From positions 1,178,001 through 1,242,000 of the forward strand of contig NZ_CP042344.1 of NCBI RefSeq assembly GCF_007954405.1: DNA of 64,000 bases. The letters run 5' to 3'. Each line of letters starts with the position of its first letter. Position 1 is the first letter of the stretch. The DNA is from Comamonas flocculans (GTDB taxonomy: Bacteria > Pseudomonadota > Gammaproteobacteria > Burkholderiales > Burkholderiaceae_C). The notes beneath the pieces are model-generated. The model made no database searches. It was not told the origin of the DNA and worked only from the letters and a program-made list of their open reading frames with translations. Below, piece after piece: positions 25,356 to 34,251 of this stretch. A program made the translations under genes and the position numbers.

Positions 25356-26425
25356 GCGCCACCCCTGCCCCGTCGCCGGCCTTTTGGCGGGGCAAGCGCG
25401 TGCTGCTCACCGGCCACAGCGGCTTCAAGGGCGCGTGGCTGGCGCTGTGGCTGACAGAGCTCGGCGCCGAGGTCACGGGCCTGTCGCTCGCACCGGTCGG
25501 CATACCCAATTTGTTCACCCTGGCCAGGGTCGCGGACGACTTGCAGGCCAGCCATTGCGCCGATATCCGCGACGCGCAGGCCGTGGCCTCCATCGTGCAG
25601 CAAACGCGCCCGCAGATCGTGCTGCACCTGGCTGCGCAGGCTCTGGTACGCAAGAGCTATGCCGAGCCTCTGGCCACCTGGGCCACCAATGTGCAGGGCA
25701 CGGCCCATGTGCTCGATGCGCTGCGCGGCCGGGCGGATGCGCGCGTGGCCGTGGTCGTCACCACCGACAAGGTCTACCGCAACCGCGAATGGCCTTGGCC
25801 CTACCGCGAGGACGATGCGCTCGGCGGCCACGACCCCTACAGCGCCAGCAAGGCTGCCGCCGAGATCGTTGCCGCCAGCTACCGCAGCGCCTTCCTGGCT
25901 GCGCAAGGCCTTGCGCTGGCCACCGCGCGCGCGGGCAACGTGATCGGCGGCGGCGACTGGGCCGAGGATCGGCTCATCCCCGACGCCGTGCGCGCCTGGA
26001 CCGCGGGGCAGGAGCTGGTCATTCGCAACCCGCAGGCCACCCGCCCCTGGCAGCACGTACTCGAACCGCTGGCCGCCTATCTGAGACTGGCCGAGCGCCT
26101 CTGGGCGCAGCCCGAGCTGGCGGGGGCCTACAACTTCGGACCGCTGCCGCACGAGGCGGCGACGGTTGAATTTGTATTGAAATTGGCCTCCAGCGCTTAC
26201 CCATCAAGCGCAATCAGCTATCAAAAAAGCATTTCTCAGCCGCATGAGGCCTGCTGGTTGACACTGGAAACCGCCCAGGCCCGCGCCGCCTTGGGCGTGG
26301 CGCCGCGCTGGGGGCTGGGCGAGGCCGTGGCGCGCACCATGGCCTGGTACCGCGCCCAGGCCGCGGGGCAGGACGCCCGCACGCTGTGCCTGGCCGACCT
26401 GCGTGCCTTCGAGGAAACCCCATGA
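25346..26425 (+). CDS. rfbG: CDP-glucose 4,6-dehydratase
   Basis: 359 residues, short-chain dehydrogenase/reductase fold. It converts CDP-glucose to CDP-4-keto-6-deoxyglucose. NAD-binding TGHSGFKG at residues 22-29 and the catalytic Tyr165-x3-Lys169 pair ([11 protein letters not shown]) are present, as is the typical [11 protein letters not shown]. Something odd: residues about 279-295 ([15 protein letters not shown]) are encoded by a copy of the interspersed palindromic repeat found in gaps elsewhere in the window. The reading frame passes straight through it and resumes with the family motif [10 protein letters not shown], so the gene appears functional. It overlaps rfbH by 4 nt. Confidence 0.93.
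   Translation: MLVSATPAPSPAFWRGKRVLLTGHSGFKGAWLALWLTELGAEVTGLSLAPVGIPNLFTLARVADDLQASHCADIRDAQAVASIVQQTRPQIVLHLAAQALVRKSYAEPLATWATNVQGTAHVLDALRGRADARVAVVVTTDKVYRNREWPWPYREDDALGGHDPYSASKAAAEIVAASYRSAFLAAQGLALATARAGNVIGGGDWAEDRLIPDAVRAWTAGQELVIRNPQATRPWQHVLEPLAAYLRLAERLWAQPELAGAYNFGPLPHEAATVEFVLKLASSAYPSSAISYQKSISQPHEACWLTLETAQARAALGVAPRWGLGEAVARTMAWYRAQAAGQDARTLCLADLRAFEETP
26180..26228 (-). repeat. Interspersed palindromic repeat, copy D, inside rfbG
   Basis: Read on the minus strand: GATAGCTGATTGCGCTTG, ATGGGTAAGCGCTGG, AGGCCAATTTC. It matches the copies in gaps but lies within the coding frame of rfbG, contributing about 17 residues just before the PHEA motif. Confidence 0.85.
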
Positions 26426-27738
26426 CCCCGCAAGAAATTCGCGCCGACATTGCCCGGCTGGTCGAGCAATACGTCGCCGCCAGCCTGCGCCCGCAGGCCT
26501 TCGAGCCCGGCAGCACGCCGGTGCCGCCCTCGGGCAAGCTGCTGGGTGCAGAAGAGCTGAAATACATGGTCGAGGCCAGCCTGGACGGCTGGCTGACCAC
26601 CGGCCGCTTCAACGCCGCCTTCGAGCTCAAGCTGGCGGCCTTTTTGGGCGTGCGCCATGCCATCACCGTCAATTCGGGCTCCTCGGCCAACCTGGTCGCG
26701 TTCAGCACGCTGACCAGCCCGCGACTGGGCAGCCGCGCCATCCGCCCGGGCGACGAGGTCATCGGCGTGGCTGCGGGCTTTCCCACCACGGTCAACCCCA
26801 TCCTGCAATTTGGCGCCGTGCCGGTGTTCGTCGACATCGAGCTGGGCACCTACAACATCGATGCCAGCCGGATCGAGGCGGCCATTGGCCCGAAAACCCG
26901 CGCCATCATGCTGGCCCACACCCTGGGCAACCCTTTCAATTTGGACGCCATCACCGCACTGTGCAAGCAGCACGGCCTGTGGCTGATCGAGGACTGCTGC
27001 GACGCGCTCGGCTCCACCTGGCAGGGGCGCAAGGTAGGCAGCTTCGGCGACATCGGCACGCTGAGCTTCTACCCCGCGCACCACATCACCATGGGCGAGG
27101 GCGGCGCGGTTTTCACCAACAACGATGAACTCAAATTGATCGCCGAGAGCTTTCGCGACTGGGGGCGCGACTGTTACTGCGCGCCCGGCAAGGACAACAC
27201 CTGCTGCAAGCGCTTTGCCCAGCAGTTCGGCACCCTGCCCATGGGCTACGACCACAAATACACCTACAGCCACCTGGGCTACAACCTGAAGATCACCGAC
27301 ATGCAGGCCGCCTGCGGCCTGGCACAGCTGGAAAAGGCCGACCAGTTCATCGCCCGGCGCAAGGCCCACTTTGCTTATTTGCACGAGCGGCTGCGCGACT
27401 GCGAGGAATTCCTCATCCTGCCCCAGGCGACACCGGGCAGCGAGCCATCGTGGTTCGGCTTTCCCATCACCCTGCGCGACAACGCCCCTGTTTCGCGTCT
27501 GGACCTGCTCACCTACCTGGACCAGAACAAGGTGGGAACCCGCCTGCTTTTCGCAGGAAACCTCACGCGCCAGCCGTATATGCTGGGCCGCGACTACCGC
27601 GTGAGCGGCACGCTGGAGCACACCGACAAGGTGATGAACGACACCTTCTGGATCGGCGTGCAGCCGGCGCTGACGCGGGAGATGCTGGAATTTGCCGCCA
27701 AAAGCATCAGAGCCTATCTGGGCGTCGACTTTGAATAA
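26422..27738 (+). CDS. rfbH: CDP-4-keto-6-deoxyglucose-3-dehydratase (E1)
   Basis: 438 residues. This PMP-dependent, iron-sulfur enzyme removes the C3 hydroxyl of CDP-4-keto-6-deoxyglucose. It has the aminotransferase fold but the PLP lysine is replaced by His ([13 protein letters not shown], His220/221), the hallmark of E1. The cysteines C193, C251, C253 and C261 give the C-x57-C-x1-C-x7-C arrangement of the Yersinia enzyme's [2Fe-2S] site. The frame extends upstream, but the ATG at 26422 overlaps the rfbG stop as ATGA. The partner reductase E3 (AscD/DdhD type) that normally supplies electrons is not in the window. Confidence 0.95.
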   Translation: MTPQEIRADIARLVEQYVAASLRPQAFEPGSTPVPPSGKLLGAEELKYMVEASLDGWLTTGRFNAAFELKLAAFLGVRHAITVNSGSSANLVAFSTLTSPRLGSRAIRPGDEVIGVAAGFPTTVNPILQFGAVPVFVDIELGTYNIDASRIEAAIGPKTRAIMLAHTLGNPFNLDAITALCKQHGLWLIEDCCDALGSTWQGRKVGSFGDIGTLSFYPAHHITMGEGGAVFTNNDELKLIAESFRDWGRDCYCAPGKDNTCCKRFAQQFGTLPMGYDHKYTYSHLGYNLKITDMQAACGLAQLEKADQFIARRKAHFAYLHERLRDCEEFLILPQATPGSEPSWFGFPITLRDNAPVSRLDLLTYLDQNKVGTRLLFAGNLTRQPYMLGRDYRVSGTLEHTDKVMNDTFWIGVQPALTREMLEFAAKSIRAYLGVDFE

Positions 27739-27756
27739 CCGAATCGGAGGGAGGCC

Positions 27757-28866
27757 ATGCGATCCATCAGCCAACGCGACAGGGACTTGTTCGAAAACCT
27801 GTTTGTCCTGGAGCTGGCCAACAACCACTGGGGCCGGATTGAGCGCGGCCTGAAGATCGTGCGTGACCATGCCGCCGTGGTGCGCCACAACAACGTCAAG
27901 GCCGCCATCAAGCTCCAGTTTCGTGACGTCGATGAATTCATCCACCCCGATTTCAAGGGCAACGAGGAGCTGCGCTACGTCAAGAAGACCGAGGACACCC
28001 GGCTCTCGCGCGCCGACTTCACGCGCATGGTCGACGAGATCAGGAACCTCAGCTGCATCCCCATGGCGACGCCGTTCGACGAGGCCTCGGTCGATCTATG
28101 CGTCGAATTCGACATGCCCATCGTCAAGATCGCCAGCTCGGACATGAACGACTGGCCGCTGATCGAGAAAATCGCCTCCACCCGCCGCCCCACCATCATC
28201 TCCACCGGCGGCGCGTCGGAGAAAGACCTGGACGACATCGTGCGCTTCTTCGAGCGGCGTGACATCCCGCTGGCCATCAACCACTGCGTCTCGCTCTACC
28301 CGAGCGAAGACGGCGAGCTGCACCTGGACCAGATCGATTACCTCAAGAGCCGTTATCCGAGCCACATCATCGGCCTGTCCACGCACGAGTACCACGACTG
28401 GCATTCGTCGATGCTGATCTCCTACGGCAAGGGCGCGCGCACCTGGGAGCGCCACATCGACATCCAGTACGAGGACGTGCCCGTCTCCAGCTACTGCTCG
28501 CTGCCCGAGCAGTGCGACGTCTGGTTCAAGGCCTTTCACAAGGCCAAGGAAATGTGCGGCGGCGTGGCCCACACCCGGCGCGTGATCTCGCGCAAGGAAA
28601 CCGAATACCTCAACGCCCTGGTGCGCGGCGTGTATGCGCGCCGCCCGCTGGAGCCGGGCTACGTCTTCGACAAGGACAACTTCGAGAAGGATTTCTACCT
28701 CGCCATCCCGCTGCACAAGGGCCAGCTGTCCTGCCGCGAGGTGATGAACGGCGAGCGGCTGCTCCAGCCCATCGCGGCCGACGAGCGCCTGACCATCGGG
28801 CACATCGACGGTCCCTACAGCCAGAACGCGGGCCTCAAGAGCCTGATCCTGAACCGGGGCCTGTGA
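27757..28866 (+). CDS. NeuB-family (sialic/pseudaminic acid synthase-like) protein
   Basis: 369 residues. The NeuB domain (about 15-260) carries FVLELANNHWGRIERGL, AAIKLQFRDVDEF, CIPMATPFDEASVDLC, IVKIASSDMNDWPLIE and IISTGGASEKDLDDI. A C-terminal SAF-like/antifreeze-type domain (about 290-365) follows. Family members condense phosphoenolpyruvate with an aldose, usually N-acetylmannosamine or a deaminated relative, to make nonulosonic acids. No neighbouring gene for CMP-activation or for the usual amino-sugar precursors is seen, so the substrate may be different here. Ribosome-binding site GGAGGGAGG just upstream. It is 18 nt after rfbH and 1 nt before the ThDP gene. Confidence 0.85.
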   Translation: MRSISQRDRDLFENLFVLELANNHWGRIERGLKIVRDHAAVVRHNNVKAAIKLQFRDVDEFIHPDFKGNEELRYVKKTEDTRLSRADFTRMVDEIRNLSCIPMATPFDEASVDLCVEFDMPIVKIASSDMNDWPLIEKIASTRRPTIISTGGASEKDLDDIVRFFERRDIPLAINHCVSLYPSEDGELHLDQIDYLKSRYPSHIIGLSTHEYHDWHSSMLISYGKGARTWERHIDIQYEDVPVSSYCSLPEQCDVWFKAFHKAKEMCGGVAHTRRVISRKETEYLNALVRGVYARRPLEPGYVFDKDNFEKDFYLAIPLHKGQLSCREVMNGERLLQPIAADERLTIGHIDGPYSQNAGLKSLILNRGL

Positions 28867-28867
28867 G

Positions 28868-30697
28868 GTGAAGCGCGTCTCCGAGCAGATCGCCGACTGG
28901 CTCGCCGCGCAGGGCGTGGAGCAGGTTTTCACCGTCACCGGCGGCGGCGCCATGTTCCTGAACCAGGCGCTGGGCGGGCATGACAAACTGCGCTGCACCT
29001 TCATGCACCACGAGCAGGCCTGCGCCATGGCCGCCGAGGGCTACGCCCGCATCACTGGCAAGCCGGCGGTGGTCATGCCGACCACCGGGCCGGGGGCGGT
29101 GAACGCGCTCAACGGCGTGTACGGTGCCTTCACCGACTCGATCCCGATGATCGTCCTCTCGGGCCAGATCAAGCGCGAGACCTGCATCGACTTCCAGGAC
29201 CCGCGGCAAGTGCACGGCCTACGCCAGCTGGGCGACCAGGAGGGTCCGACCATCTCCATGGCCAGTCCGGTGTGCAAGCTCGCGAGGCTCGTGCGCTCGG
29301 CGCAAGACCTGCAAACCCTGCTGCCTCGGGCGTATGCCGAGGCCACGCGCGGGCGCCCCGGCCCGGTGTGGCTGGACATTCCGCTGGACATCCAGCAGTC
29401 CACCGAGGCGCTGCAGATCCCCGCGCCGCCCCCGCCTGCCGCCAAGCCCCCCGCGGACGCGCTGCGCGCCGCCTGCCGCTTCATCGCCGACAAGCTGCGC
29501 CAGGCGCACCGCCCGCTGATCCTGGGTGGCACCGGCGTGCGACTCTCGCACACCGAAGGCCGCCTGCTGGCGCTGGTCGAACGCCACGGCATCCCGCTGG
29601 CCACGGCCTGGACGCACGACCTCATCGCCTCCGACCACCCGCTGTTCGCCGGCCGCCCCGGCACCATCGGCACGCGCGCGGGCAACTTCTGCCTGCAGGC
29701 GGCCGATTGCGTGCTGGTGCTGGGCTCGCGCCTGAACATCCGCCAGACCAGCTACAACTGGCAGGCCTTCGCCAAGAACGCCTGGCTGGCCCAGGTCGAC
29801 ATCGACGAGGCCGAGCTGCGCAAACCCACGCTGCAACCCGATCTGGGGGTGGCCGCCGACCTGAATGATTTTCTGGACGCGCTGGAACAAGAGCTCGCCG
29901 CCACCGCGCTGCCCGGCTACCAGCCCTGGGTGCGGTGGTGCCAGGACGTGGGCCGGCGCTACAACGCCGCCGCCGAGCACCAGCAGCGCCCCGGCCAGCC
30001 GCTCAACCCCTACGTGATGGTCAGCCGCATCTTCGAGCAGCTGCGGCCCGACGACATCGTCGTCTGCGGCAACGCCTCGGCCTGCATCCTGCCCTTCCAG
30101 ATGGGCGCGCTGCAAAAAGACCAGCGCCTGTTCAGCAACTCGGGTGCGGCATCGATGGGCTACGACCTGCCCGCCGCGCTGGGCGCCGCGACCGCTGCCG
30201 CAGGGCGCGCGCGGCGCGTGATCTGCTTTGCCGGCGACGGCAGCCTGCAGATGAACATCCAGGAGCTGCAAACGCTCAAGACCACGGGGCTGAACCTGAT
30301 CGTCGTGGTGCTCAACAACCGCGGCTACCTGTCAATCTGGCAGACGCACCAGAACTTTTTTGGCCGTGTCATCGGCGCTACGCCGGCGTCGGGCGTCGAT
30401 TTCCCCGACTTCACCGCCGTGGCCCGCGCCTACGGCCTACGCGCTGAAACCATCGCCACCGAAGCCGATCTGCCCCGGCTGGACGCCCTGCTGCACGGCA
30501 ATGGCCCGCTCTTGATCGACCTGCACGTTGACCCCGAGCAGGAATTCGCCCCGCGCATCAAGTCGCGCGTGGACGGGCAAGGCCAGTTCGTCACGCCCGA
30601 GCTCGACGACATGCACCCCTTCCTGGACCCGGCCGAGGTGGCCGGGGTGCGGAATCAGGCGTTGGCACTGCGCGCCCTGCGGCCGTCAAATGGATGA
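28868..30697 (+). CDS. ThDP-dependent enzyme of acetolactate synthase type (YerE-like candidate)
   Basis: 609 residues with the three-domain layout of acetohydroxyacid synthase-like enzymes. The N-terminal Pyr domain has catalytic Glu49 (FMHHEQACAMAAEGYAR). The central domain covers about 195-330. The C-terminal PP domain has the ThDP-Mg motif G456-D-G through VVLNN. Starts with GTG. It is probably not the housekeeping acetolactate synthase, because it stands in a CDP-deoxysugar operon. The precedent is YerE in yersiniose formation, a flavin/ThDP enzyme that adds a two-carbon unit from pyruvate to C4 of a CDP-3,6-dideoxy-4-ketosugar. That assignment is inferred from context; other C2-transfer or decarboxylase roles are possible. 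Confidence 0.8.
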   Translation: MKRVSEQIADWLAAQGVEQVFTVTGGGAMFLNQALGGHDKLRCTFMHHEQACAMAAEGYARITGKPAVVMPTTGPGAVNALNGVYGAFTDSIPMIVLSGQIKRETCIDFQDPRQVHGLRQLGDQEGPTISMASPVCKLARLVRSAQDLQTLLPRAYAEATRGRPGPVWLDIPLDIQQSTEALQIPAPPPPAAKPPADALRAACRFIADKLRQAHRPLILGGTGVRLSHTEGRLLALVERHGIPLATAWTHDLIASDHPLFAGRPGTIGTRAGNFCLQAADCVLVLGSRLNIRQTSYNWQAFAKNAWLAQVDIDEAELRKPTLQPDLGVAADLNDFLDALEQELAATALPGYQPWVRWCQDVGRRYNAAAEHQQRPGQPLNPYVMVSRIFEQLRPDDIVVCGNASACILPFQMGALQKDQRLFSNSGAASMGYDLPAALGAATAAAGRARRVICFAGDGSLQMNIQELQTLKTTGLNLIVVVLNNRGYLSIWQTHQNFFGRVIGATPASGVDFPDFTAVARAYGLRAETIATEADLPRLDALLHGNGPLLIDLHVDPEQEFAPRIKSRVDGQGQFVTPELDDMHPFLDPAEVAGVRNQALALRALRPSNG

Positions 30698-30714
30698 TGG
30701 ATTGAGATGCTTCT

Positions 30715-31488
30715 ATGAACCAGATGCAGGATTTTCAAACCAATGGTTTCCACTTGGAAAAGCAAGCGTTCCAAGCTTCAGCCGTCGATTCGATACGCGA
30801 TGAGCTCCTGAAAGTAGGGAATGTCTTGGGCGCTGCGGGGGAGTTTCAGGATTTGGACGCGCTGTGGAATTTCCACAGGGAAAGCGACAGGAGCCGTGCT
30901 TCCGCCCTCTACAACGGGTTCAAATACCTGGCATCCATCCAGCGGCTGGCTTCGTCCGAGGCGATGCATCGGTACTTGGACACGGTCTGCGGGATTCAAT
31001 TCCCTGCGCTTGTCGACGTCAATTGCCGGATTGATTCTTCGGGCGAAGAAAAATACCTGTTCGGTTGGCACCAGGATTATTGGTTTTCTATTTGCTCGCC
31101 GTGTGCCGTGGTGGTCTGGGTTCCCATCATGCCCTTGACTCCAGACCTGGGAGGGTTGCAGGTCATCAGCAATGCCCATACCGGCGGCCGTCTGTTCAAG
31201 ACGAAAACCAGCGGCAACTACCACTCCTATGCGGATGCGGTGGTGCTTGATGAAAAAATTCCAGCGGTTCCCGTGGTCGATGTCAACGAGATGAATCCAG
31301 GGGACATGTTGTTCTTTGCCTTCAATGTGTTGCACAAGTCCGTCCCCGTTCAATCGACCCGTCGGTCGAGGTTCACGGTCCAGCTCCGGTTCGCGGATTT
31401 CATGGATCCTGGTTTCATCAGCGAAAAATTCCGGCCGGGAACCATCAACTCCACAACCATCGATTATGTAAAAAGGGGAATGCCATGA
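30715..31488 (+). CDS. Phytanoyl-CoA dioxygenase (PhyH)-family protein
   Basis: 257 residues. A Fe(II)/2-oxoglutarate-type oxygenase fold with metal ligands His119-x-Asp121 (FGWHQDYW) and distal His207 (FNVLHKSVP), followed by an Arg-rich 2-oxoglutarate anchor (STRRSRFTVQLRF). Members hydroxylate small molecules, including sugars and secondary metabolites. In this operon it may hydroxylate or oxidise the nucleotide sugar. GC content is clearly lower than in rfbF-H, a sign of separate origin. It overlaps the next gene by 4 nt (ATGA). Confidence 0.85.
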   Translation: MNQMQDFQTNGFHLEKQAFQASAVDSIRDELLKVGNVLGAAGEFQDLDALWNFHRESDRSRASALYNGFKYLASIQRLASSEAMHRYLDTVCGIQFPALVDVNCRIDSSGEEKYLFGWHQDYWFSICSPCAVVVWVPIMPLTPDLGGLQVISNAHTGGRLFKTKTSGNYHSYADAVVLDEKIPAVPVVDVNEMNPGDMLFFAFNVLHKSVPVQSTRRSRFTVQLRFADFMDPGFISEKFRPGTINSTTIDYVKRGMP

Positions 31489-32285
31489 GTGTTTGGGGTT
31501 TGACGAAATTCGATGCGCCGCTAGAGCAGATGTATGGCGTTCATTCGGAAAAAGACAAGGCGTATTGGGAAAAATTCGAGGCGATACAGCAGCGCTATCC
31601 GCATTCCGACCTGCACAAGCTGACCCATTGGCCTGCCTATACCAAGCGCATCTTGATGACGCGCTATCTGGCGCACTATGAACTGTTCAAGCTGACCCAG
31701 GAGCTGCCCGGCAGCATCGTCGAGCTCGGGGTGTCGCGGGGGATTTCTTTTTTCTCATTCCACAAGTTCCTGGAAATCTTTTGCCCGACGGATACGTCCA
31801 AGAAGGTCTATGGTTTTGACTCCTTCGAAGGACTTGCCGATTTCACGCAGGAAGATGGTATTTCGCAGGCGGATCTGGCGAGTGACAAAAAGGTCGGCGG
31901 ATGGTCGGCGCAGGCCGTGGAGGGGGAGGTCTTCGAGCTGTGCGCATTGGCCAACCAGGACAACATTCTTGCGCGGGAGCGGTCGAGGCTGATCAAGGGC
32001 CGCGTGCAGGACACGCTGGAGCCTTTCTTGGAGCAGACGCCGGGACTGCGGATCAATCTGCTGCATTTCGACCTGGATTTGTACGAGCCGACCTATTACA
32101 CGCTGAATACCTTGTGGGATCTGGTGGTTCCGGGGGGCGTCGTCGTTTTTGACGAATATGGCCTCCCGCCGTGGGGCGGCGAAGCCACGGCCTTCGACAA
32201 ATTCCGTTCCGAGCGCAAGCTGAACCTCCGGCTCCAGAAGTTCAACTGGTGCCTGACGCCGACGGCGTACTGCATCAAGGACTGA
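31485..32285 (+). CDS. TylF/MycF-type O-methyltransferase
   Basis: 266 residues. SAM-binding SIVELGVSRGISFFSF (about residues 75-90), then KKVYGFDSFEGL, and the metal/substrate region LLHFDLDLYEPTYYTLNTLW followed by GGVVVFDEYG match the TylF macrocin O-methyltransferase family, which needs a divalent metal. Such enzymes often methylate sugar hydroxyls, consistent with this cluster. Base composition resembles the preceding PhyH gene more than the GC-rich surroundings. Start and stop overlap both neighbours. Confidence 0.85.
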   Translation: MSVWGLTKFDAPLEQMYGVHSEKDKAYWEKFEAIQQRYPHSDLHKLTHWPAYTKRILMTRYLAHYELFKLTQELPGSIVELGVSRGISFFSFHKFLEIFCPTDTSKKVYGFDSFEGLADFTQEDGISQADLASDKKVGGWSAQAVEGEVFELCALANQDNILARERSRLIKGRVQDTLEPFLEQTPGLRINLLHFDLDLYEPTYYTLNTLWDLVVPGGVVVFDEYGLPPWGGEATAFDKFRSERKLNLRLQKFNWCLTPTAYCIKD

Positions 32286-33268
32286 TGGAGCTACTGCTCG
32301 CCGGCGGCACCGGCTTCTTCGGCAAGGCGCTGCTGCGGCATTGGCAGGCGGCGCATAGCCGTGGTGATGCGGCGCTGGCCGTCACCGTCCTGAGCCGCGA
32401 CCCTGGGGCCTTCTTGCGCCAGCACCCGGAATTCGCGGAGCTATCCTGGCTGCGCTTCCATGCGGGCGACATCCTGGTGCCTGCCAGCCTGCCCGCAGGC
32501 GCACGGTTCACGCACCTGCTGCATGCGGCGGCCGATTCGACCCTGGGGCCGCAACTGACGCCGCTGCAGCGCACCACGCAAATCGTCGACGGCACGCGTC
32601 ACCTGCTCGATTACGCGGTGGCACAGCGGATTCCTCGTTTTCTGCTCGTCAGCTCGGGCGGGGCCTACGGCCCGCAGCCACACGACATGGCGCGCATCCC
32701 CGAGGACTACCTCGGCATACCCGACCCGCTGGACGCGCAGAGCGCCTACGGCGTCGCCAAGCGCTGCGCCGAACACCTGTGCGCGCTGTATGCGCAGCAG
32801 CATGACATTGAGATAGTGATCGCGCGCTGCTTCGCCTTCGTCGGGCGCGATCTGCCTTTGGGGGCGCACTTCGCCATCGGCAACTTCATCCGCGATGCGC
32901 TGGCGGGTGGCCCCATCACCGTGCAGGGCGATGGCACGCCCGTGCGCTCCTACATGGACCAGCGCGACCTGGCGTGCTGGCTGGAGGCATTGCTGCAGCA
33001 CGGCCGGGCGGGGCAGGCCTACAACGTGGGCTCGGACGAGGCCATCGACATCGCCGCGCTGGCCCACCGCGTGCGCGACCTGCTGGCGCCGGGCCAGCCG
33101 GTACGAATCGCGGCGGCGGCGACGCAAGGCCTGCGCCAGCGCTACGTCCCCACCATCGCCAAGGCGCGCGCCGAACTAGGGCTAGAGCTGCGCTACACGC
33201 TGGATGACGCGGTGCGCGAAACCGCGCGCTACGCTGTTCGCACCTTGAAAATCCACAAAAAATCGTGA
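32285..33268 (+). CDS. NAD-dependent sugar epimerase/dehydratase/reductase
   Basis: 327 residues, extended short-chain dehydrogenase. The N-terminal MELLLAGGTGFFGKALL gives the GxxGxxG site. LLVSSGGAYGPQ and the SAYGVAKRCAEHLC segment give the Ser/Tyr-x3-Lys catalytic set. A typical C-terminal substrate region (QGDGTPVRSYMDQRDLACWL) follows. It could be a 4-reductase/epimerase finishing the nucleotide sugar, as YerF does in yersiniose formation, but substrate cannot be read from the sequence. The ATG shares its A with the preceding stop (TGATG). GC content is high again, unlike both flanking genes. Confidence 0.85.
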   Translation: MELLLAGGTGFFGKALLRHWQAAHSRGDAALAVTVLSRDPGAFLRQHPEFAELSWLRFHAGDILVPASLPAGARFTHLLHAAADSTLGPQLTPLQRTTQIVDGTRHLLDYAVAQRIPRFLLVSSGGAYGPQPHDMARIPEDYLGIPDPLDAQSAYGVAKRCAEHLCALYAQQHDIEIVIARCFAFVGRDLPLGAHFAIGNFIRDALAGGPITVQGDGTPVRSYMDQRDLACWLEALLQHGRAGQAYNVGSDEAIDIAALAHRVRDLLAPGQPVRIAAAATQGLRQRYVPTIAKARAELGLELRYTLDDAVRETARYAVRTLKIHKKS

Positions 33269-34218
33269 CCAAAGATTTACTTTCTACGCCACATCGTGAG
33301 CGCATTGCCACACAATGCATTTGTTGTGGTAGCTCAAATCTTCAAAAATCCCCCGCCATTCTCATGCCATTTGTGTCGCATCGGGCACTTGGCTGGCCGC
33401 CCGTAGCCATTGATGCTAGCTGGGGAATGCAAACTATCCCGCAAGGAATGGCTTATTGCATATGCAATACTCTCCATTGCTTGCAATGCGATTTGCTTTT
33501 TCTGGATATTCGATTTAGCGATTTGGAAATGGAGCGCTATTATAACGATTATCTTGGAAAGGAATATGAAGATTTACGAGAATTTTATGAGCCCGGCTTT
33601 CGCGATAGGAATAAATTATTAAAAGCACAGCACCATTTTTTGCATCTTGCTGAAGAGTTTATTATCCCTTATATCAATCCAAAAAACATATTGGACTGGG
33701 GCGGTGGCACCGGAATAAATACACCCTTTGCCAATAAAGGTGCGCATGTGGATATATTTGACATTGGAAATAGAGAGATCACGCATGGAGCACAAAATAT
33801 CTCTAAAAATAAAATTCCATCATTAGCATATGATTTGATTGTTTGTCGCCATGTCCTTGAGCACGTACCTTATCCATCAGAGGTGTTAATTGAAATACGT
33901 AATGCTATGCATAACGAGGCAATATTGTATATTGAGTTGCCGCACGAGAGACTCATGGTTGAAAATCAATGCATATCCTCCTCGGAGAAAAAATATTGGC
34001 ATGAGCATATTAATTTTTTCTCTATTTCTTCCATGCAATATTTGTTAAGTATATGCGGATTTAATATTATTAAAATTCAATCAACCTCTATTGAATTCAA
34101 GAAAGAATTAAATGGCAGCAATAAAATTATTCAAATAATTGCAAACAACCCAAAACACAAATCTTCTCTGCAGCCACCTGATTCCCAACATGTAAGCTCT
34201 GATGCCACTCACGCGTGA
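33265..34218 (+). CDS. AT-rich SAM-dependent methyltransferase with zinc-ribbon-like N-terminus
   Basis: 317 residues. Several Cys pairs in the first 75 residues (CICCGSSN; CNTLHCLQCD) suggest a zinc ribbon as in sugar C-methyltransferases. The SAM fold follows with ILDWGGGTGINTPFA (near 140-155) and LIVCRHVLEHVPYPSEVL. The C-terminal arm is divergent. By eye the gene is near 40% GC against the high 60s around it, and codon use is correspondingly AT-rich (many AAT, ATT, TTA). It is almost surely a recent acquisition. The start is a GTG overlapping the previous stop; later starts are possible. Substrate unknown, presumably the cluster's sugar. Confidence 0.8.
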   Translation: MTKDLLSTPHRERIATQCICCGSSNLQKSPAILMPFVSHRALGWPPVAIDASWGMQTIPQGMAYCICNTLHCLQCDLLFLDIRFSDLEMERYYNDYLGKEYEDLREFYEPGFRDRNKLLKAQHHFLHLAEEFIIPYINPKNILDWGGGTGINTPFANKGAHVDIFDIGNREITHGAQNISKNKIPSLAYDLIVCRHVLEHVPYPSEVLIEIRNAMHNEAILYIELPHERLMVENQCISSSEKKYWHEHINFFSISSMQYLLSICGFNIIKIQSTSIEFKKELNGSNKIIQIIANNPKHKSSLQPPDSQHVSSDATHA

Positions 34219-34251
34219 TTGACGCAACATGGAGCAAGGAGACACATCGAC

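Noticed and set aside
28868-30697. Housekeeping acetolactate synthase (ilvB/ilvI).
   Set aside because: No ilvH-type small subunit or ilvC follows and the operon is for nucleotide sugars.
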